Source of the DNA: Phylloscopus collybita
Lineage: Eukaryota; Chordata; Aves; Passeriformes; Phylloscopidae
Assembly: GCA_027886175.1 (NCBI GenBank)
Contig: JAJNNQ010000023.1
Span: forward strand, 460,001 to 524,000
Length of the DNA stretch: 64,000 nucleotides
Direction: 5' to 3'
Shown piece by piece: positions 1 through 12,607 of this stretch. Each line of letters begins with the position of its first letter. Position 1 is the stretch's first letter. The position numbers were made by a program, and so were the translations under genes. Below the pieces are notes generated by a model. It was not told where the DNA came from and did no database searches. It saw only the letters and a list, made by a program, of their open reading frames with translations.

Positions 1-1536
1 GGCGGCGCCCAGGTCCTCGTGCATTCGCTCCAGCAGCCAGAGCAGGAACTCGAGCGCGTCGTGCTGAGCGTTGCCCCGGAACTGCGCGCTGTGCTTGGAG
101 ACGATGTTCTGCAAGGCACGGGCGGGCCGGGCGCTGATGAACGGGTTCTTCCTCAGCACCCACCCCAAAACCATCCCTGCGGCAGCCTCTGCCCTCGTCC
201 TGCCTCCGCAGGGACATCCCGGCCGCCCCGGGGCCAGCAGAGCGGCAGGGACACCGAGCACACCCAGAGGCTCTCTGGTGCCCCAGCTTCCAGGGGGGGA
301 CACACGGGGGGAGTCCAGACGGGCCAGTTCAGCCGTGGGGGACCCTCAGGTGCCACCCGCCCCTGAGCTCCGATGGCATCAGCTCCGTGTGGCCCACCCC
401 AGGGCAGGACAGGACAGGGCAGGGCAGGGCAGGGCAGGGCAGGGCAGGGCAGGGCTCCCCCGGGCACTTTGTGAAGTTCAGTGGCAGCAGCAGCAGCAGC
501 TCATTGGCAGCGCCAATGTCACCCGGGCCGGGAAATGTCACCCGGGCCGGGGACACGTGTCCCTGAGCGCGGGGAGTGCGATGGCAGGCTGGGCACGCTG
601 CCGTGCCCCTGGCACACTGTCCCCGCACACCGGCATGGGCGTGCCCGGGCTGTGACACCCGCTCGGGGACAGAGCTGGGGGCCGCCGCCTTTGGGACAAT
701 GTCCTGCCTCCGCCGTGACCGCAGGGACAGCCGCAGCAGCAGCTCGCCCTCAGGGCTCTGTGGCATGGCCGGGAGCGCAGGGGACAGCAGCAAGGCCAGA
801 GGGAGGCGACAGCAACAGGGCTGCGGCTGTGTGCCAGGGCAGGGGCCACGGGGAGGATGAGGCAGGGGCGTGGGTGCTGTGATGCTGGGCAGGGTGGCAG
901 TGCGTTCCGGGGGGCTGGGAAAGGTGTCAGTGGATTTTGGAGGGTCTGGGCAGGGTGTCAGTGGGTTCCGGGGGGCTGGGCAGGGTGTCAGTGGGTTTTA
1001 GGGGGCTGAGCAGGGTGTCAGTGGGTTCCGGGGGTCTAGGCAGGGTGTCAGTGGATTTTGGGGGGCTGGGCAGGGTGTCAGTGGGTTCCGGGGGTCTGGG
1101 CAGGGTGTCAGTGGGTTCCGGGGGGCTGGGCAGGGTGTCAGTGGATTTTGGGGGGCTGGGCAGGGTGTCAGTGGGTTCCGGGGGGGCTGTGAGCGCTGTG
1201 TGCCGGGCCCTGGGCGCCGTGAGCCGGGCGTGCCGCCGCGAGCTGGGGATGCCGCCGGGGGCCGGGGTCAGCCGGGGCCGCGGGGCGGGGCCGCTCTCGG
1301 TACCTTGAACTCCGCGGAGAGCTGCGGGGTGTAGTCGCGGGTCCAGAGCGCTCGCACCAGGGCCGCCAGCCGCTGCGTGACCTCGCCGCGGGCACGGTAG
1401 CGGCCCAGCGCCAGGCGCTCGGCCAGCGGCGCCGTGTTGCTCAGGCACTGCACCACGGCGTTCATGAAGCAGGTGTTGCCGTGGTTCCGCAGCCCCTGCG
1501 CGCCCGGCGGCCGCTCCCCGCCGCCCGCCTCGCCCC

Positions 1537-1567
<31 letters not shown>

Positions 1568-1822
1568 GGCCGCCCCGCCGAGCCGCCTCCGCGATCCCCC
1601 CCGGAACCCGCCCTCGTCATCCTCGGGGGCGGCGCGGCGCCCCCCGCGCCCCCCGGCCAGGCGCGCCCAGGTGCGGAGCAGCCGCCCGGCCAGGCTGCCC
1701 AGCGAGCGCAGCGCCCGCCGCCGCCGCCCGCCCCCCGCCCGCGGCCGCCCCGCCGGGCTCGCCCCGCCGCCCCCCGCCCGCCGCCGCCGCCCGGGGCCGC
1801 CGCCCGGCCCCGCCGCGCTCAT
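1..1822 (-). CDS. USP43: USP43, ubiquitin carboxyl-terminal hydrolase 43 (5' part only)
   Basis: Cysteine deubiquitinase of the USP/UCH family. Coding exon 1 is 1304-1822 (173 codons, phase 0) and exon 2 is 108 down to the window edge (36 codons); the rest lies to the left. Exon 1 carries the USP Cys box GLRNHGNTCFMNAVVQCLSN, with the catalytic Cys at about residue 118, followed by a segment ending QLSAEFK at a GTACC donor. Exon 2 starts after a TTGCAG acceptor and encodes the QHDALEFLLWLL QQD-box-like motif. Both segments closely match human USP43, including an Arg-rich low-complexity N-terminus. The ATG at 1822 is preferred because it places the RRRRALRS stretch as in human; an in-frame upstream ATG at 2086 would add about 88 residues of unsupported low complexity. 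The substrate cannot be read from sequence. The exon sits in a CpG-dense block. Confidence 0.93.
414..453. repeat. (AGGGC)n pentanucleotide
   Basis: About eight tandem AGGGC/AGGAC units in USP43 intron 1. The same pentamer recurs at 5815-5845, 26830-26858 and 45785-45820. Confidence 0.85.
890..1190. repeat. Minisatellite in USP43 intron 1, about 30-bp unit
   Basis: About ten head-to-tail copies of a roughly 30-bp G-rich unit with core GGGCAGGGTGTCAGTGG; variants alternate between TTCCGGG and ATTTTGG at the unit end. It lies between USP43 exons 1 and 2. The unit is a multiple of three, which keeps spurious ORFs open on both strands. Confidence 0.9.
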
Positions 1823-2150
1823 GGCCGCGGGCGGCCGCCGCCCTGCCCCGGCCCCGCCGGCCCCGGCCCCGCCGCGGCGCGCATGGCCCCGGGCGGGCGC
1901 TGGGCGCCGCCGGTGCCGGTGCCGGTGCGGGGCCCGGAGGGGCCGGGCGGGAGGTTTTGTGCGCGGCCGGCTCCTCCCCCGGCCGGGCTGGCTCGGGAGA
2001 GGGAGAGGGAGACGGGAGGAGGAGGAAGAGGGAGCGGAGCGGAGGAGGAAGGGGGGGGAGCAGCGGGGAGGTGCCGCTGGCGGCACGGGCGGCCGTGCCC
2101 CGCCTGCCCCGGTGTCCCCAGCGTCACCCCGGGCACCGCAGCATCGGCCG
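1230..2150 (-). promoter_or_regulatory. CpG island over USP43 first exon and promoter
   Basis: Extremely GC- and CpG-rich block covering USP43 exon 1 and about 300 bp upstream of its ATG, with runs of GCC, CCG and GGCCCCG. There is no obvious TATA box. This is typical of a vertebrate CpG-island promoter; the exact transcription start cannot be fixed. Confidence 0.7.
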
Positions 2151-2237
2151 GCTGCCCCAGCCCTCCAGGCCCGGGATCAGCAGGGGAGAGCCGTCCCTCC
2201 ATCCATCCCAGCAGGGCCGCGGAGCGCCCCGGCCCAG

Positions 2238-2340
2238 CCTCAGCCTCATCCTCATCCTCATCCTCATCCTCATCCTCATCCTCATCCTCATCCTCAGCCT
2301 CATCCTCATCCTTAGCCTCAGCCTCAGCCTCAGCCTCAGC
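2238..2340. repeat. (TCATCC)n hexanucleotide array
   Basis: About 11 perfect CTCATC hexamers followed by diverged CTCAGC units, just upstream of USP43. It creates spurious Glu-Asp-rich and Ser-rich ORFs. Confidence 0.92.
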
Positions 2341-5300
2341 CGGGCTCAGCCGCCCCCGGCCCGAGGCTCCCCCGGCAGCGCCATCCCTGCTCCTCCAGTG
2401 CTGCCCGGCTGCCCTCAGCGCCACCTCAGGGTGTCACAGCGTCACCTCAGGGTGTCACAGCATCCCTGCCCCAGCTCTGCCGCCTCTGGGCGCTCTGAGC
2501 TGGCATGGCAGGACAATTGTCACCTCTGCGCCCCCCACGCCGAGCTCTGGGGACACAATGACGGTGCCTTCGCACAGTCACGGAGCGGGGATTTCCTGCC
2601 CGGTGCTGGCAGAGCCCGGAGCCTTTGGCCGCCTCCTGCGCAGCCCGCTCTGCTCGGCACCGCACCCCGGTGTCTGCCCGGGCTGAGGGAGACGGGGCAG
2701 GATGACCCAGGAGGGCCCCGGAGCTGCCTTTGGGTGTCGCGGCCGCTCCTCCCCGCAGGGCAGGTGTCCCGGGCTGGGGGTGAGCTCGGGGGTGGTGACA
2801 GGACGGTGACCTGCCGGGGGATGCCAGGCGGGCACGGATCGGGCCCTGTGCTGCCCCCGGAGGGATCTCAGGCTCGCTCCACGCCGTGCTGCCGGTGCTG
2901 AGCAGATGGAGGCGGATCAGCCGCCCGGGGATCCTCAGGGAGCGGCCCCGGCCTCCGGAGCTGCTTATCCAGAGAGGAGAGAGGATTGAGCGCAGCCGAA
3001 GTTTCCTCCCGCCCGCAGCCAGCCCTGATTGGCACGGGATGTCCCCGGGGGCCTGGCTGGGGTCACCCCCCGGCCCCTGGAGTCCCCCCGAGGGAGCAGC
3101 CGCCTTGCAGGGGGGAAGCACCTCCCTGAGCTCCCAGCCTGGGGCTCAGCCTTTCCTCCCGGGGAGATGGGCACGGCCCGGGGGCAGCCCTGGGGGCGCA
3201 GTGCCACCCTGCCGTGCCCGGGAGCCGCTCCGGGCCGGGGGATGCAGTGCAGGGGCTCGGGGCAGCTCCTGGCCCTGCTGGGCTCCACCAGCACCGCGGG
3301 GCTCCCGGCTCCCGGCCTGCCCGGGGAAAGCTGCTGGCACTGCCGAGCCTCTCGCCGGCCCAGGCACTCAGGGAAGCCTGGGCTGAGCTGCAATTCCAGC
3401 TACAAACCCCCCCAGCCTCAGAGGTTGGACTCCTGAGCTGAGCCTGCAGCCCCTGCTGAAGTTCATTTCTCAGAATCCTGCTGGGCAGGGCTGTGAATCC
3501 ATCGTCACAAAGCCAAGGGGTGAAACGCTCCCTTGGGAAAGGCATCCTTCATACCCAGCCCCCTTCTCCTCTCCAAGGGTGACAACCCAGGGAGCAGAGC
3601 CCTGGGCGCCCCCCGGGACGCCCGGCAGGTCCCTGGCCCTGCTCCCCCTGCAAACCCCGCCGCAGAGCCGGGGAGACGGGAGCTGGGACCCACCCCAGCG
3701 CCTGCTGAGGCTGTGGGGCTTCTCCCCGGAGTTCTCCAGCAAGGGCAGGCTGTGCTGCGGGCAGCGGGGGAGGGATGGGCTTATCCAGAGCAGCTCCCGG
3801 CTCTCGGGAGAGAAAAGCACTCCTTGTTTCTCTCTGGCCGGTTCTGGCTGCTCACCCGTGCCCGGAGCATCCCGGAGCTGCAGGGCAGGGAGGGAGGGAG
3901 GGGACCGGGAAAGGAGAGAGGGAACGGGCAGGGAGGGAGAGAGGGGAACGGGAAGGGAGAGAGGGAGCAGGGCAGGGAGAGAGGGAGCAGGGCAGGGAGG
4001 GAGGGAGGGAACCGGGCAGGGAGAGAGGGGAATGGGCAGGGCTCGTGCCGAGCTCAGGGGAACCAAAACTCCGAGGCAGCTCCTCGAGGAGGGTGGGGAA
4101 GGAAAGCCTGGAGGAAAGCGAGGGGAGTGGAGAGGCCAGAGGCAGAGCTGAGCTGAGGGATGGATCAGAACCCGGAGTTTGTCAGGGGGGAGGGATGGGA
4201 AGGGAGAGCTGACAAACACAGCCAAGGGAAGGGTCTGGAACTGAGAGTGGAACTCGGTCGTGTCAAACACCCCAAACCTGCCAGGATTAGCCAGCACTGG
4301 GTGAAAGCGTTTGTTCCTGGGATCCTGTCAGCCCCCGCAGCTGCCCCCCGAGATGGCAGTGCGGGAGTTCTGACAGCACAGGACTCCGCAAACTGAATCA
4401 GTGCCTTCCCAAGCACAGGCAGAGGCATCCCGCGGCTGCCAGGGCATCCCAGCCGGCCCGGAGCAGGCAGCGGTGCCTTTCCCACAGGTGACTCCAGTTC
4501 ATTCCAGTTTAAGGCGATTTGCACAGCGGAGTGAGCCTCAGGAATGCTCGCCGTGTGAATCTGCCTCTCCGTGTTATTTGTCATCTCCCCTCCTTTTCAG
4601 GTCGTTCTGAACGTGATGCCTCCCTATTCAGGCTAAATCAAATATTTATCAAGGCTGCAGCATCCGGCACTGCTGGATTGCGTCAGCACTTTCTCCCTAA
4701 AATGCCTTTTTTGGGATCTCCCGGCTCTCTGCAGCTCCTGCCTCTCCAGCTGCCATTTCCTGCCTCGGCTTCGGAGCAAACGTGGGGTGGGCAAAGCCCG
4801 AGGGTCAAATCCAATGAAGGGATGGAAAGGCTTGGTCACTGATGGAAAATTCCGTGTTGTTACGGCACGGACTGCCCGGGACACCAGACAGCCGCGATGG
4901 ATAAAAAAACACGGAGGGTTTGGGTTGGATTAGGGAGACACGGGGACAGGGCAGCACCAGAAATGTTCCCTCTGGCCGATCACGAGCCCCTGTGCCAGGG
5001 AGGGACCTGGATTTTGGGATAAAACCCCGGCTAGCTCTGAGCTGAACCGACTCAGGCCCGAGAGAAATCCATGTCTGCGCTGCCAAACCACGGCGATAAT
5101 GCTAACAGCGGGAAAAGAGAAACCTTCCTCCCCGCTGGCCGCGCTCTGCCCCGGGACAATGTTTGCTTTCTTTCAGCCTCTCCCGCTCCCTTGGCACGGG
5201 CTGGGAACATCTGTGCCGTGGAGTGGAAATGTGCTTTCAACAGCCCCGGCCCGCTCCCGGCCTGGGGGCAGCCGGGGTGGGGCTGGGGGAGCCCGGGCGG

Positions 5301-7394
5301 GCACTGCCCCCTCCCCGCCCTCCCCCGGCCCTCCCTCCCTCCCTCCCTCCCTGCAGCGGTTTCAGGGCTCGAGGCAGAGAAATCTTCCCCCCCCTCGAAA
5401 CCTCTCCCTGCTCAGTCTCTGCAGCTCGGGTTAAATTATAGATAGCGGAGTGAGTTATTTAGTGCCCCATCAAAGATGCATGGCGCCTGCCTTTTTTTGG
5501 GAGTCTCTTTGAGGAGGGGCGGCATCAAGGCCGGGAAATTCCGCTGTTCCGGGGCTCTGGGCTCGGGCTGATGAGCTGCTCCGCCGGCTCGGGGTGGGAA
5601 AGCAGCGGATAGCCCCGAGCTGCGGGAGCTCCTGCGCTCTGTTTGCAGCAGTTTCTCTCGGGTTTTAACTCATCTGCCCCATCCCTGGTGCTTTGCTGAG
5701 CGGGGTCTCCAGGCTCCTTGCACCCGTCCTCCCCCGGGAACTGGGACGAGGTGATCCCGCGGCAGGGGCTGGACCCGGGCGTGGGGAGGGGGAGCAGAGC
5801 CGGGACCCCCCAGGGCAGGGCAGGGCAGGGCAGGGCAGGGCAGGGTCTGTGCCTGGAAACCTCCCCGGGCTCTGGGGGGGCTCAGCCAGGCTGGGGCAGC
5901 TCCGGGGGCTCGGCTGGGCCCAGCGGGGGTCCCTGGGGTGAATCAACACCCTGCGAGGTGTGTGCTCGCAGCTCCTCTGCTGGCCTCGTCTGCAGGGACC
6001 CCCGGGGGGCTCTGAGAGGCTCCAGTGCCCCCCTCATCCCCCCGCAGGGGCACGGGGGTTTTCCAGGCGGTCCCACATTCCAGAGGGTGGATCCTGGATG
6101 CCAAGGCCGGCCGGCGCTGCTGCAGAGCCCGTGGAACCTGCTGGAGCGTTGGTGGCTCAGAGCTCGGGGGCTCCAGAGGAAGAGAGGGTGGAACGGCTGA
6201 ATTCCCGTGCTGGAGGCCCCCAGTAACGAGAGCAGGGAGTTGTCAGGCAGAAGGAAGAGGATTTGCTGGGGGTTTGAGGGGCAGCAGAGGGGCACAGCCC
6301 GAAAGGATCCACCTCTGCTGGGCTGGGAGCAGGAAACCCTTCGAGCGAGGGAAAACGAGCAATGCCCCCTTGGAACGCCTGTCCCCCGCTGCCTGCCAGG
6401 GCTGCCAGTGCAGGCGTGAGGGAGAAATCATCCCCATTCACTGAAACATCCCAGATCCTCAGCGTTAGGGGCCGCAGCCTTCTGCTGCATTTTAACTGAT
6501 GACAGAATCCTCCCAGGTCTCCAACGCCTGCAAGAGAAATCCTTCCCTGGCAGCCCTTGCCAGGCTGCTGCCTGCGCTGATCTCTGCGCGAACAGGGCTC
6601 GGGAGCCGCTGCCTTCAGTCCCGGGTGTGATACCGAGTGAGTGATGAGCGCCCCTTCCCTGGAAATGGGGAGGCTGGCTGAAGAATCAGGCCAGAGCCCG
6701 GGGACCTGAGCGTGCCTGGCTGGAAACCCCCAGGCGTTTCCAGCAGTGACTGCGCTCTGCAGAGCCGCGTCCCTGGAGAGAGCTTTGAACGGGACACGGC
6801 AAAAAAAAGCAGCCCCCGAACTGCTCAGAGAACGTGGGGTTAAAAGCCTGGCTGGAAAGAGCTTCCCAGTAAATGCCGGGAGTTGGAGCTGAGGGCTTTC
6901 TCCTTAATCAGGACCAGACAAATTAAAATAAACACAGAAGAGTGAATTTACACAACAAGTCATTCATGGGAGGCAGGGCAGAGGGGGGCAGGGAGGAGAG
7001 AGGAGCCTGCAAAGGGAGCAGATCCCAGCCGGGCTCTGCCGGGAGCCTCTCGGGAGAGGCGGCAGCGACAACGTGCGAGTGCTGCACCAACAGCCGAGGC
7101 GAACCTCGGGAGTGAGGGATCCTGCACGCCAGTCTGGGAGGAACAGAAAGCTCCTGCTCCCCTGAAGGAGTCAGAGCTGGTTTTGCAGTGCTGTGGGGGT
7201 TTTTGGGGGGTGATCTGGTAAATGCATGACAGGAAATATAAAAACAGCATCCACTCTAATTGTGAAAACGCTCCGGAGTTACCTCAGCTGTGAGGGAAAG
7301 GGTCACCTGGAGTGGCTGGGGAAGGAGGCAAGAGCCCCACAGCTCCTGCCCCAGCTGCTTCTGCATGTCTGGGGAATTCCAGACCGGGCTGGCA

Positions 7395-7650
7395 GCACCT
7401 GGAATCCCAGAATCCCAGAGTGGTTTGGGTTGGAAAGGATCTCAAAGCCCACCCAGTGGGCAGGGACACCTCCCACTGTCCCAGGCTGCTCCAGCCCCAG
7501 TGCCCAGCCTGGCCTCGGACACGTACAGGGATGGAGAGTCCACACCTCTCTGCTCCAGGGCCTCATCAGCCCTGCAGCAAAGAAAAATCTTCCTGATCCC
7601 TGATCTAAAGCTTCCCTCTTCTGCCTAAGCCTGTTCCTGCTTTCCCCACA
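7395..7650 (-). mobile_element. CR1 LINE 3' fragment
   Basis: Matches the 3' part of chicken-repeat-1 retrotransposons in inverse orientation: it begins AATCCCAGAGTGGTTTGGG, then TTGGAAAGGATCTCAAAG, GGGCAGGGACACCTCCC, a CCAGCCTGGCCTCGGACAC-type block and the diagnostic CTTCCTGATCCCTGATCTAA. 5'-truncated and non-coding, as is usual for CR1 copies. Confidence 0.85.
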
Positions 7651-7999
7651 GGCAGGGGAATCCCGGGATGCCCCTTGGATTTCGGCAGGGTGGGATAATC
7701 ACGGGGGAACTGTGCCAACTGCTGCTCTTCAGCTGCAGCAGCCAGTGCCCAGCAGCAGAGCTCAGGGCCTGCAGCAGCAGCCCCCAGGGAGCTGTGGGCA
7801 GAAATTGGGCCAGTGGCACAAAGAGCCTTCAAAAGGTTCTTAGCCAGCATCCACTGCCCAGGTGAAGCTGAGAGAGCCGACAGCAGATCCATGGATTCAG
7901 CCCCAGGCCATGCACGCTCCCCTGTGCCTGGGGAGCTCCCAGAGGAGATGTCACCGAAGTGGCAACATGAGAGCCCGGGGCTGGCTGCAGCCTGCAGCC

Positions 8000-8028
8000 A
8001 TTGTCACCTGTCCCTGCAGCCATTCCTG

Positions 8029-8059
<31 letters not shown>

Positions 8060-8215
8060 GCATTCTGCCTGTCCCTGTCCCTGTCCCTGTCCCTGCCCCT
8101 GTCCCTGTCCCTGTCCCTGCAGCCATCCTCACCTGTCCCTGTCCCTGCAGCCATTCCTGCCTGTCCCTGTCCCTGTCCCTGCAGCCATCCTCACCTGTCC
8201 CTGCAGCCATTCCTG

Positions 8216-8248
<33 letters not shown>

Positions 8249-8309
8249 ATTCCTGCCTGTCCCTGCCCCTGTCCCTGCAGCCATCCTCACCTGTCCCTGC
8301 AGCCATTCC

Positions 8310-8362
<53 letters not shown>

Positions 8363-8375
8363 ATTCCTGCCTGTT

Positions 8376-8426
<51 letters not shown>

Positions 8427-8430
8427 ACCC
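8000..8430. repeat. Compound minisatellite, TGTCCC hexamer plus GCAGCCATTCCTGCC blocks
   Basis: Runs of (CTGTCC)n are interrupted at irregular intervals by blocks containing CTGCAGCCATTCCTGCC or CTGCAGCCATCCTCACC. This is a higher-order array with variable hexamer number, and the hexamer keeps all frames open. Confidence 0.93.
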
Positions 8431-8536
8431 TCACCTGTGAGGTCAGGGCCCGGGGGAAGGCAGGAAGTGCAGACCCTGCCCCCGGGAGCAGAGCGAGCTG
8501 ATCATCCCCACCTCCCCGGGGACACGCTGCTGAGCC

Positions 8537-8585
8537 CAGGATCAGGATCAGGATCAGGATCAGGATCAGGATCAGGATCAGGATC
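8537..8585. repeat. (AGGATC)n microsatellite
   Basis: About eight tandem AGGATC hexamers, each containing a GATC tetranucleotide. Confidence 0.92.
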
Positions 8586-9557
8586 CAGCTCCCACTGAGG
8601 AATGATCAGAGCATCCAGGTCCTTCGAGGGTCCCTGGCAGGGGCAGCTTTGAGGGGCTGCTTTGGACAGAAGCACCGGTGCTTCAGAAGAGCTTTTCTGT
8701 GTTCCCAGTGAATGCTGCAAGCGCTCCCCTGCAGTTCTCATCTCTATTTAACCAACCCTCTGCTGTCACTCGGTTCCAGCTGCCTTTGTCAATCCAGGGA
8801 TGAGGTGAGCAGAGCCTGAGCCAGTCTCCGTGTGGGACAGAAGATCCAGGGCCTCAGGCAGCGTTAACCAGCCCAGGCACTTCCCTCTGCTGCTCCCAGC
8901 AAGGGCTGAGTGGCTCATCCCCTCCTGCCTTTGCTGGGGACAGGCGGCACTGCCGGCACTGCCCTAACCGGCCTGGGGGCAGAGTGACTCAGAACCGTGC
9001 TGCAGCGGCTGGGACAGCAGCCCGAGCTTTGGAGGCCAATTCCTCACTCCCCCAGCCTTCCTGTGGCCTCTGCAGCACAGCTCTGAGCCCTTCAGCCTCA
9101 GGGCACACACAAACGCAAAGCACAGCGAGATAAATCCCAGTCAAATCCATCACAATTCAGTGTCAGCCTCTCACCAGATGCAGGGAGCGTGCCCAAAGCC
9201 GGGCCAGAAGCTGAACAGGAGCCTCCCAAGGCAAATGATTTATTTTGAATATAAATAACCCCCTGTGACAGAATTACTGAAGCACCAGGAGCGCGGTGTC
9301 ACTTTGCTGACCGCTCTGTGGGGCAGCCAAAGTGCACGGAGCTTGTTTTGTGTGGCTGGGGAGAGGTTGAGTGACCATGCCTGCGGGGTGGGTTTGTTTT
9401 GGTTTTGTTGTTATTTGGGACGTTTCCCTATCGCGTTGGAAATGGAGCTGTTGTTATCAGGGCGTGATTAGCACTGAAGAGGGAGTGCCATCCCGGGAGA
9501 GTGGGATCCCACCCCACGGAGAGCGCAGAGGTGTCAAACCAGATCTGGGCTGGGGGG

Positions 9558-10078
9558 TGAATCCCAGCAGGTCAGTGTGATCCCAGCAGGGCAGTGTGAT
9601 CCCAGCAGGTCAGTGTGATCCCAGCAGGTCAGTGTGATCCCAGCAGGGCAGTGTGATCCCAGCAGGTCACTGTGATCCCAGCTCTGTGGGATGAATCCCA
9701 GCAGGTCACTGTGATCCCAGCAGGTCAGTGTGATCCCAGCTCTGTGGGGTGAATCCCAGCAGGTCAGCGTGATCCCAGCAGGTCACTGTGATCCCAGCTC
9801 TGTGGGATGAATCCCAGCAGGTCAATGTGATCCCAGCAGGTCAGTGTGATCCCAGCAGGGCAGTGTGATCCCAGCAGGTCAATGTGATCCCAGCTCTGTG
9901 GGATGAATCCCAGCAGGTCACTGTGATCCCAGCAGGTCAATGTGATCCCAGCAGGTCAGTGTGATCCCAGCAGGTCAGTGTGATCCCAGCAGGTCAATGT
10001 GATCCCAGCAGGTCAGTGTGATCCCAGCAGGTCAGTGTGATCCCAGCTCTGTGCTGTGACAGGAATCCCAGCAGGTCA
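9558..10078. repeat. Minisatellite, about 20-bp unit GTGATCCCAGCAGGTCA
   Basis: Roughly 25 copies of a 19-20 bp unit with core TGTGATCCCAGCAGGTCA. Longer variants containing CTCTGTGGGATGAATCC are interspersed and define a higher-order period. Confidence 0.93.
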
Positions 10079-10147
10079 CTGTGCACAGCATCAGGAGCTC
10101 GGGAGCTCTGACAGGGAGAACCTCCCAGCTGGAGCACAGGTGCAGCA

Positions 10148-10712
10148 TTTCCATACTGGACTTATTTCCCATACTGGATTTATTTCCTACATTTAATGCA
10201 TTTCCCACACTGAATGCATTTCCCATATTTAATGCATTTCCATATTGGATTCATTTCCCATATTTAATACATTTCCCATATTTAATTCATTTCCCATATT
10301 TAATCCATTTCCCATATTTAATACCATTTCCCATATTTAATCCATTTCCCATATTTAATACAATTTCCCATATTTAATGCATTTCCCATATTTAATCCAT
10401 TTCCCATATTTAATACAATTTCCCATATTTAATTCATTTCCCATATTTAATCCATTTCCCATATTTAATCCATTTCCCATATTTAATACAATTTCCCGTA
10501 TTTAATGCATTCCCACACTGGATGCATTTCCCATATTTAATACATTTCCCATATTTTAATCCATTTCCCATATTTGATGCAATTTCCCATATTTAATGCA
10601 TTTCCCATATTTAATACATTTCCCATATTTAATACATTTCCCATATTTAATACATTTCCCGTACTGGATTCATTTCCCATATTTAATCCATTCCCACACT
10701 GGATGCATTCCC
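10148..10712. repeat. AT-rich minisatellite, unit CATTTCCCATATTTAATA
   Basis: About 30 copies of an 18-19 bp unit with core TTTCCCATATTTAATACA. It is strikingly AT-rich within a GC-rich interval and adjoins the previous array. Variants end in ATGC, ATCC, ATTC or ATACA. Confidence 0.95.
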
Positions 10713-11149
10713 CATCCCCACTCTCCCCAGCCCCGGGTGTTGCTGTAGCAGGCACAGGGCGCTGTGTGGGTGCTGCTGCCCATCCCCTCTCCCTGGAAAT
10801 GTCCTTTTTTCCTCTCTCTCTCCCTGCCCGCTCCCGAGGACGGCAGCAGCCTGCCCGGAACACTCTTCTTCTGCTCGGTGGGATAAAAGAGGAGCTGCCA
10901 CGGGGCTGATGCTTTCAGATCAGCTCCAAAGCACACGGACCCCAGGGGTGTGACAGAAAGGGAAAATCTCCAAAGAAACCTCGGGCTTTTGTTCAGCATC
11001 CCCTGAACGCCACCGAGCCGAGCCGGGGCAGGGAAAAGTGGCACAGCAAAAGGGGGGCCCTGCAAGCCCAGCTCTCCTTTGTCTGGCAGGGCAGCAGCAG
11101 CAATCCAGGTCTCCTGAAACCAGGCAGAGCAGGGGAACCGAGGCTGTGC

Positions 11150-11590
11150 TACCCCCGGGGATGTGCCCTGCTCAGGAGCAGGTTACAAACAAACCCCCGG
11201 TGAAATGTGCTGCTGCTGTCCCTGCCCCTGCTCTCCAAATGTCCCCAGGGATGTGCCCTGGTGTCAGGAGCAGGTTACAAACAAACCCTCGGTGCAGCGT
11301 GCTGCTGCTGTCCCTGCCCTGTCCCCAAATGTCCCCAGGGATGTGCCCTGCTCAGGAGCAGGTTACAAACCAACCCTCGGTGAAATGTGCTGCTGCTGTC
11401 CCTGCCCTGTCCCCAAATGTCCCCAGGGATGTGCCCTGCTCAGGAGCAGGTTACAAACCAACCCTCGGTGAAATGTGCTGCTGCTGTCCCTGCCCTGGTC
11501 CCCAAATGTCCCCAGGGATGTGCCCTGCTCAGGAGCAGGTTACAAACCAACCCTCGGTGAAATGTGCTGCTGCTGTCCCTGCCCCTGCTC
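11150..11590. repeat. Satellite-like tandem repeat, about 85-92-bp unit
   Basis: Five tandem copies of a long unit, each containing GGGATGTGCCCTG, CAGGAGCAGGTTACAAAC, a GGTGAAATGTGCTGCTGC block and a CCCTGCCC/CCAAATGTCCCC block. Unit lengths differ by a few bases. Seen directly; no match to a named family is claimed. Confidence 0.9.
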
Positions 11591-12607
11591 TGGCACCGCG
11601 AGCCATTCCCTGTGTCCTGTCCCTCCATTCCTTGTCCCCAGTCCCTCCTGGAGCCCCTTCAGACCCTGCCAGGGACTCGGAGCTCTCCCTGGAGCCTCCT
11701 CCTGTGCAGCTGAGCACCCCCAGCTCTGCCAGCCTGGCCCCACTGAGCTCCCCAGGGTTTGATTTCCACATGAGCTCCATAACTCTGCTCTGAGTGCCCC
11801 GGACAAACAGAGATCTCCAGGTTGCTCTCGTTATCCCGCCAGCCAGGCAGCTCCATTAACGTCTGTCTGCTGCCAGGCCTCTCGTGGATGAAACACCGAG
11901 GCTGTGTAGGAGGTTAAAAATATCTCCATTCATTATTTAGTCCTTACAGCAAGAGCCTGATGCTTTGAAGTGTGATTATAAATAAAAACACCATCAGAAA
12001 CCTCCTCGCCTGCCCACCCCTTCCCCTGCAGGAATATTTGCTCTTTGTCCTGCTCTGATCTCCTGCGCTCCCTTCCAGCTCACCTCCTTTAAATACTGAA
12101 TATTTCCATTTTCTCTCAGCGCACATCAGCCCCTCCTGGGGCCGCATTTGCAGCGGCGCATCCCCCCCTGGCCTGGGCAGCCCGGGAGGTGCTGGGCTGT
12201 GACGGGGATGGGGAGCTCGGTTGTTTATCCCAGCCTTCCTGGAGCTGACAGAAACGCACGTACAGATCATTCCGTGTAGGTGGGAAAACAAGGAGCAGCA
12301 GCAGCAGCAGCAGCACCCCACCGGAGTGTGCTGCCACTCCTTCTCCAAACAGAAACAAAGGAGCCTTCAGATCAGGCGGAGGGAATAAACACCTTCTCCT
12401 TTATCTGCAGGCAGAGCTCCTTGATGGCTGACCCGACTTGTTTTCAATAAACATCTCCCCCTCCCCCGGCAGATCCAAACCCTTTCTTTGGAGATAAACT
12501 CCTCCCGGGGGGCTGTGGGTTCCAGGCTGGGAGTTTCGTGGGGAGCCAGGGGCTCATCGTTCCCAGTGTGAGCAAGGTTTTGGGGACAAAGGGTGATGTT
12601 TGTTCAC

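Noticed and set aside
1268..2086. Longer USP43 N-terminus starting at 2086
   Set aside because: Adds about 88 residues of Pro/Arg/Ser low complexity from the CpG-island 5' region with no match to USP43. The ATG at 1822 fits the family.
8004..8598. Repetitive ORFs on both strands (Pro-Val-Pro-Val, Gly-Thr-Gly-Thr)
   Set aside because: Translations of the TGTCCC hexamer array; no conserved domain and no splice context.
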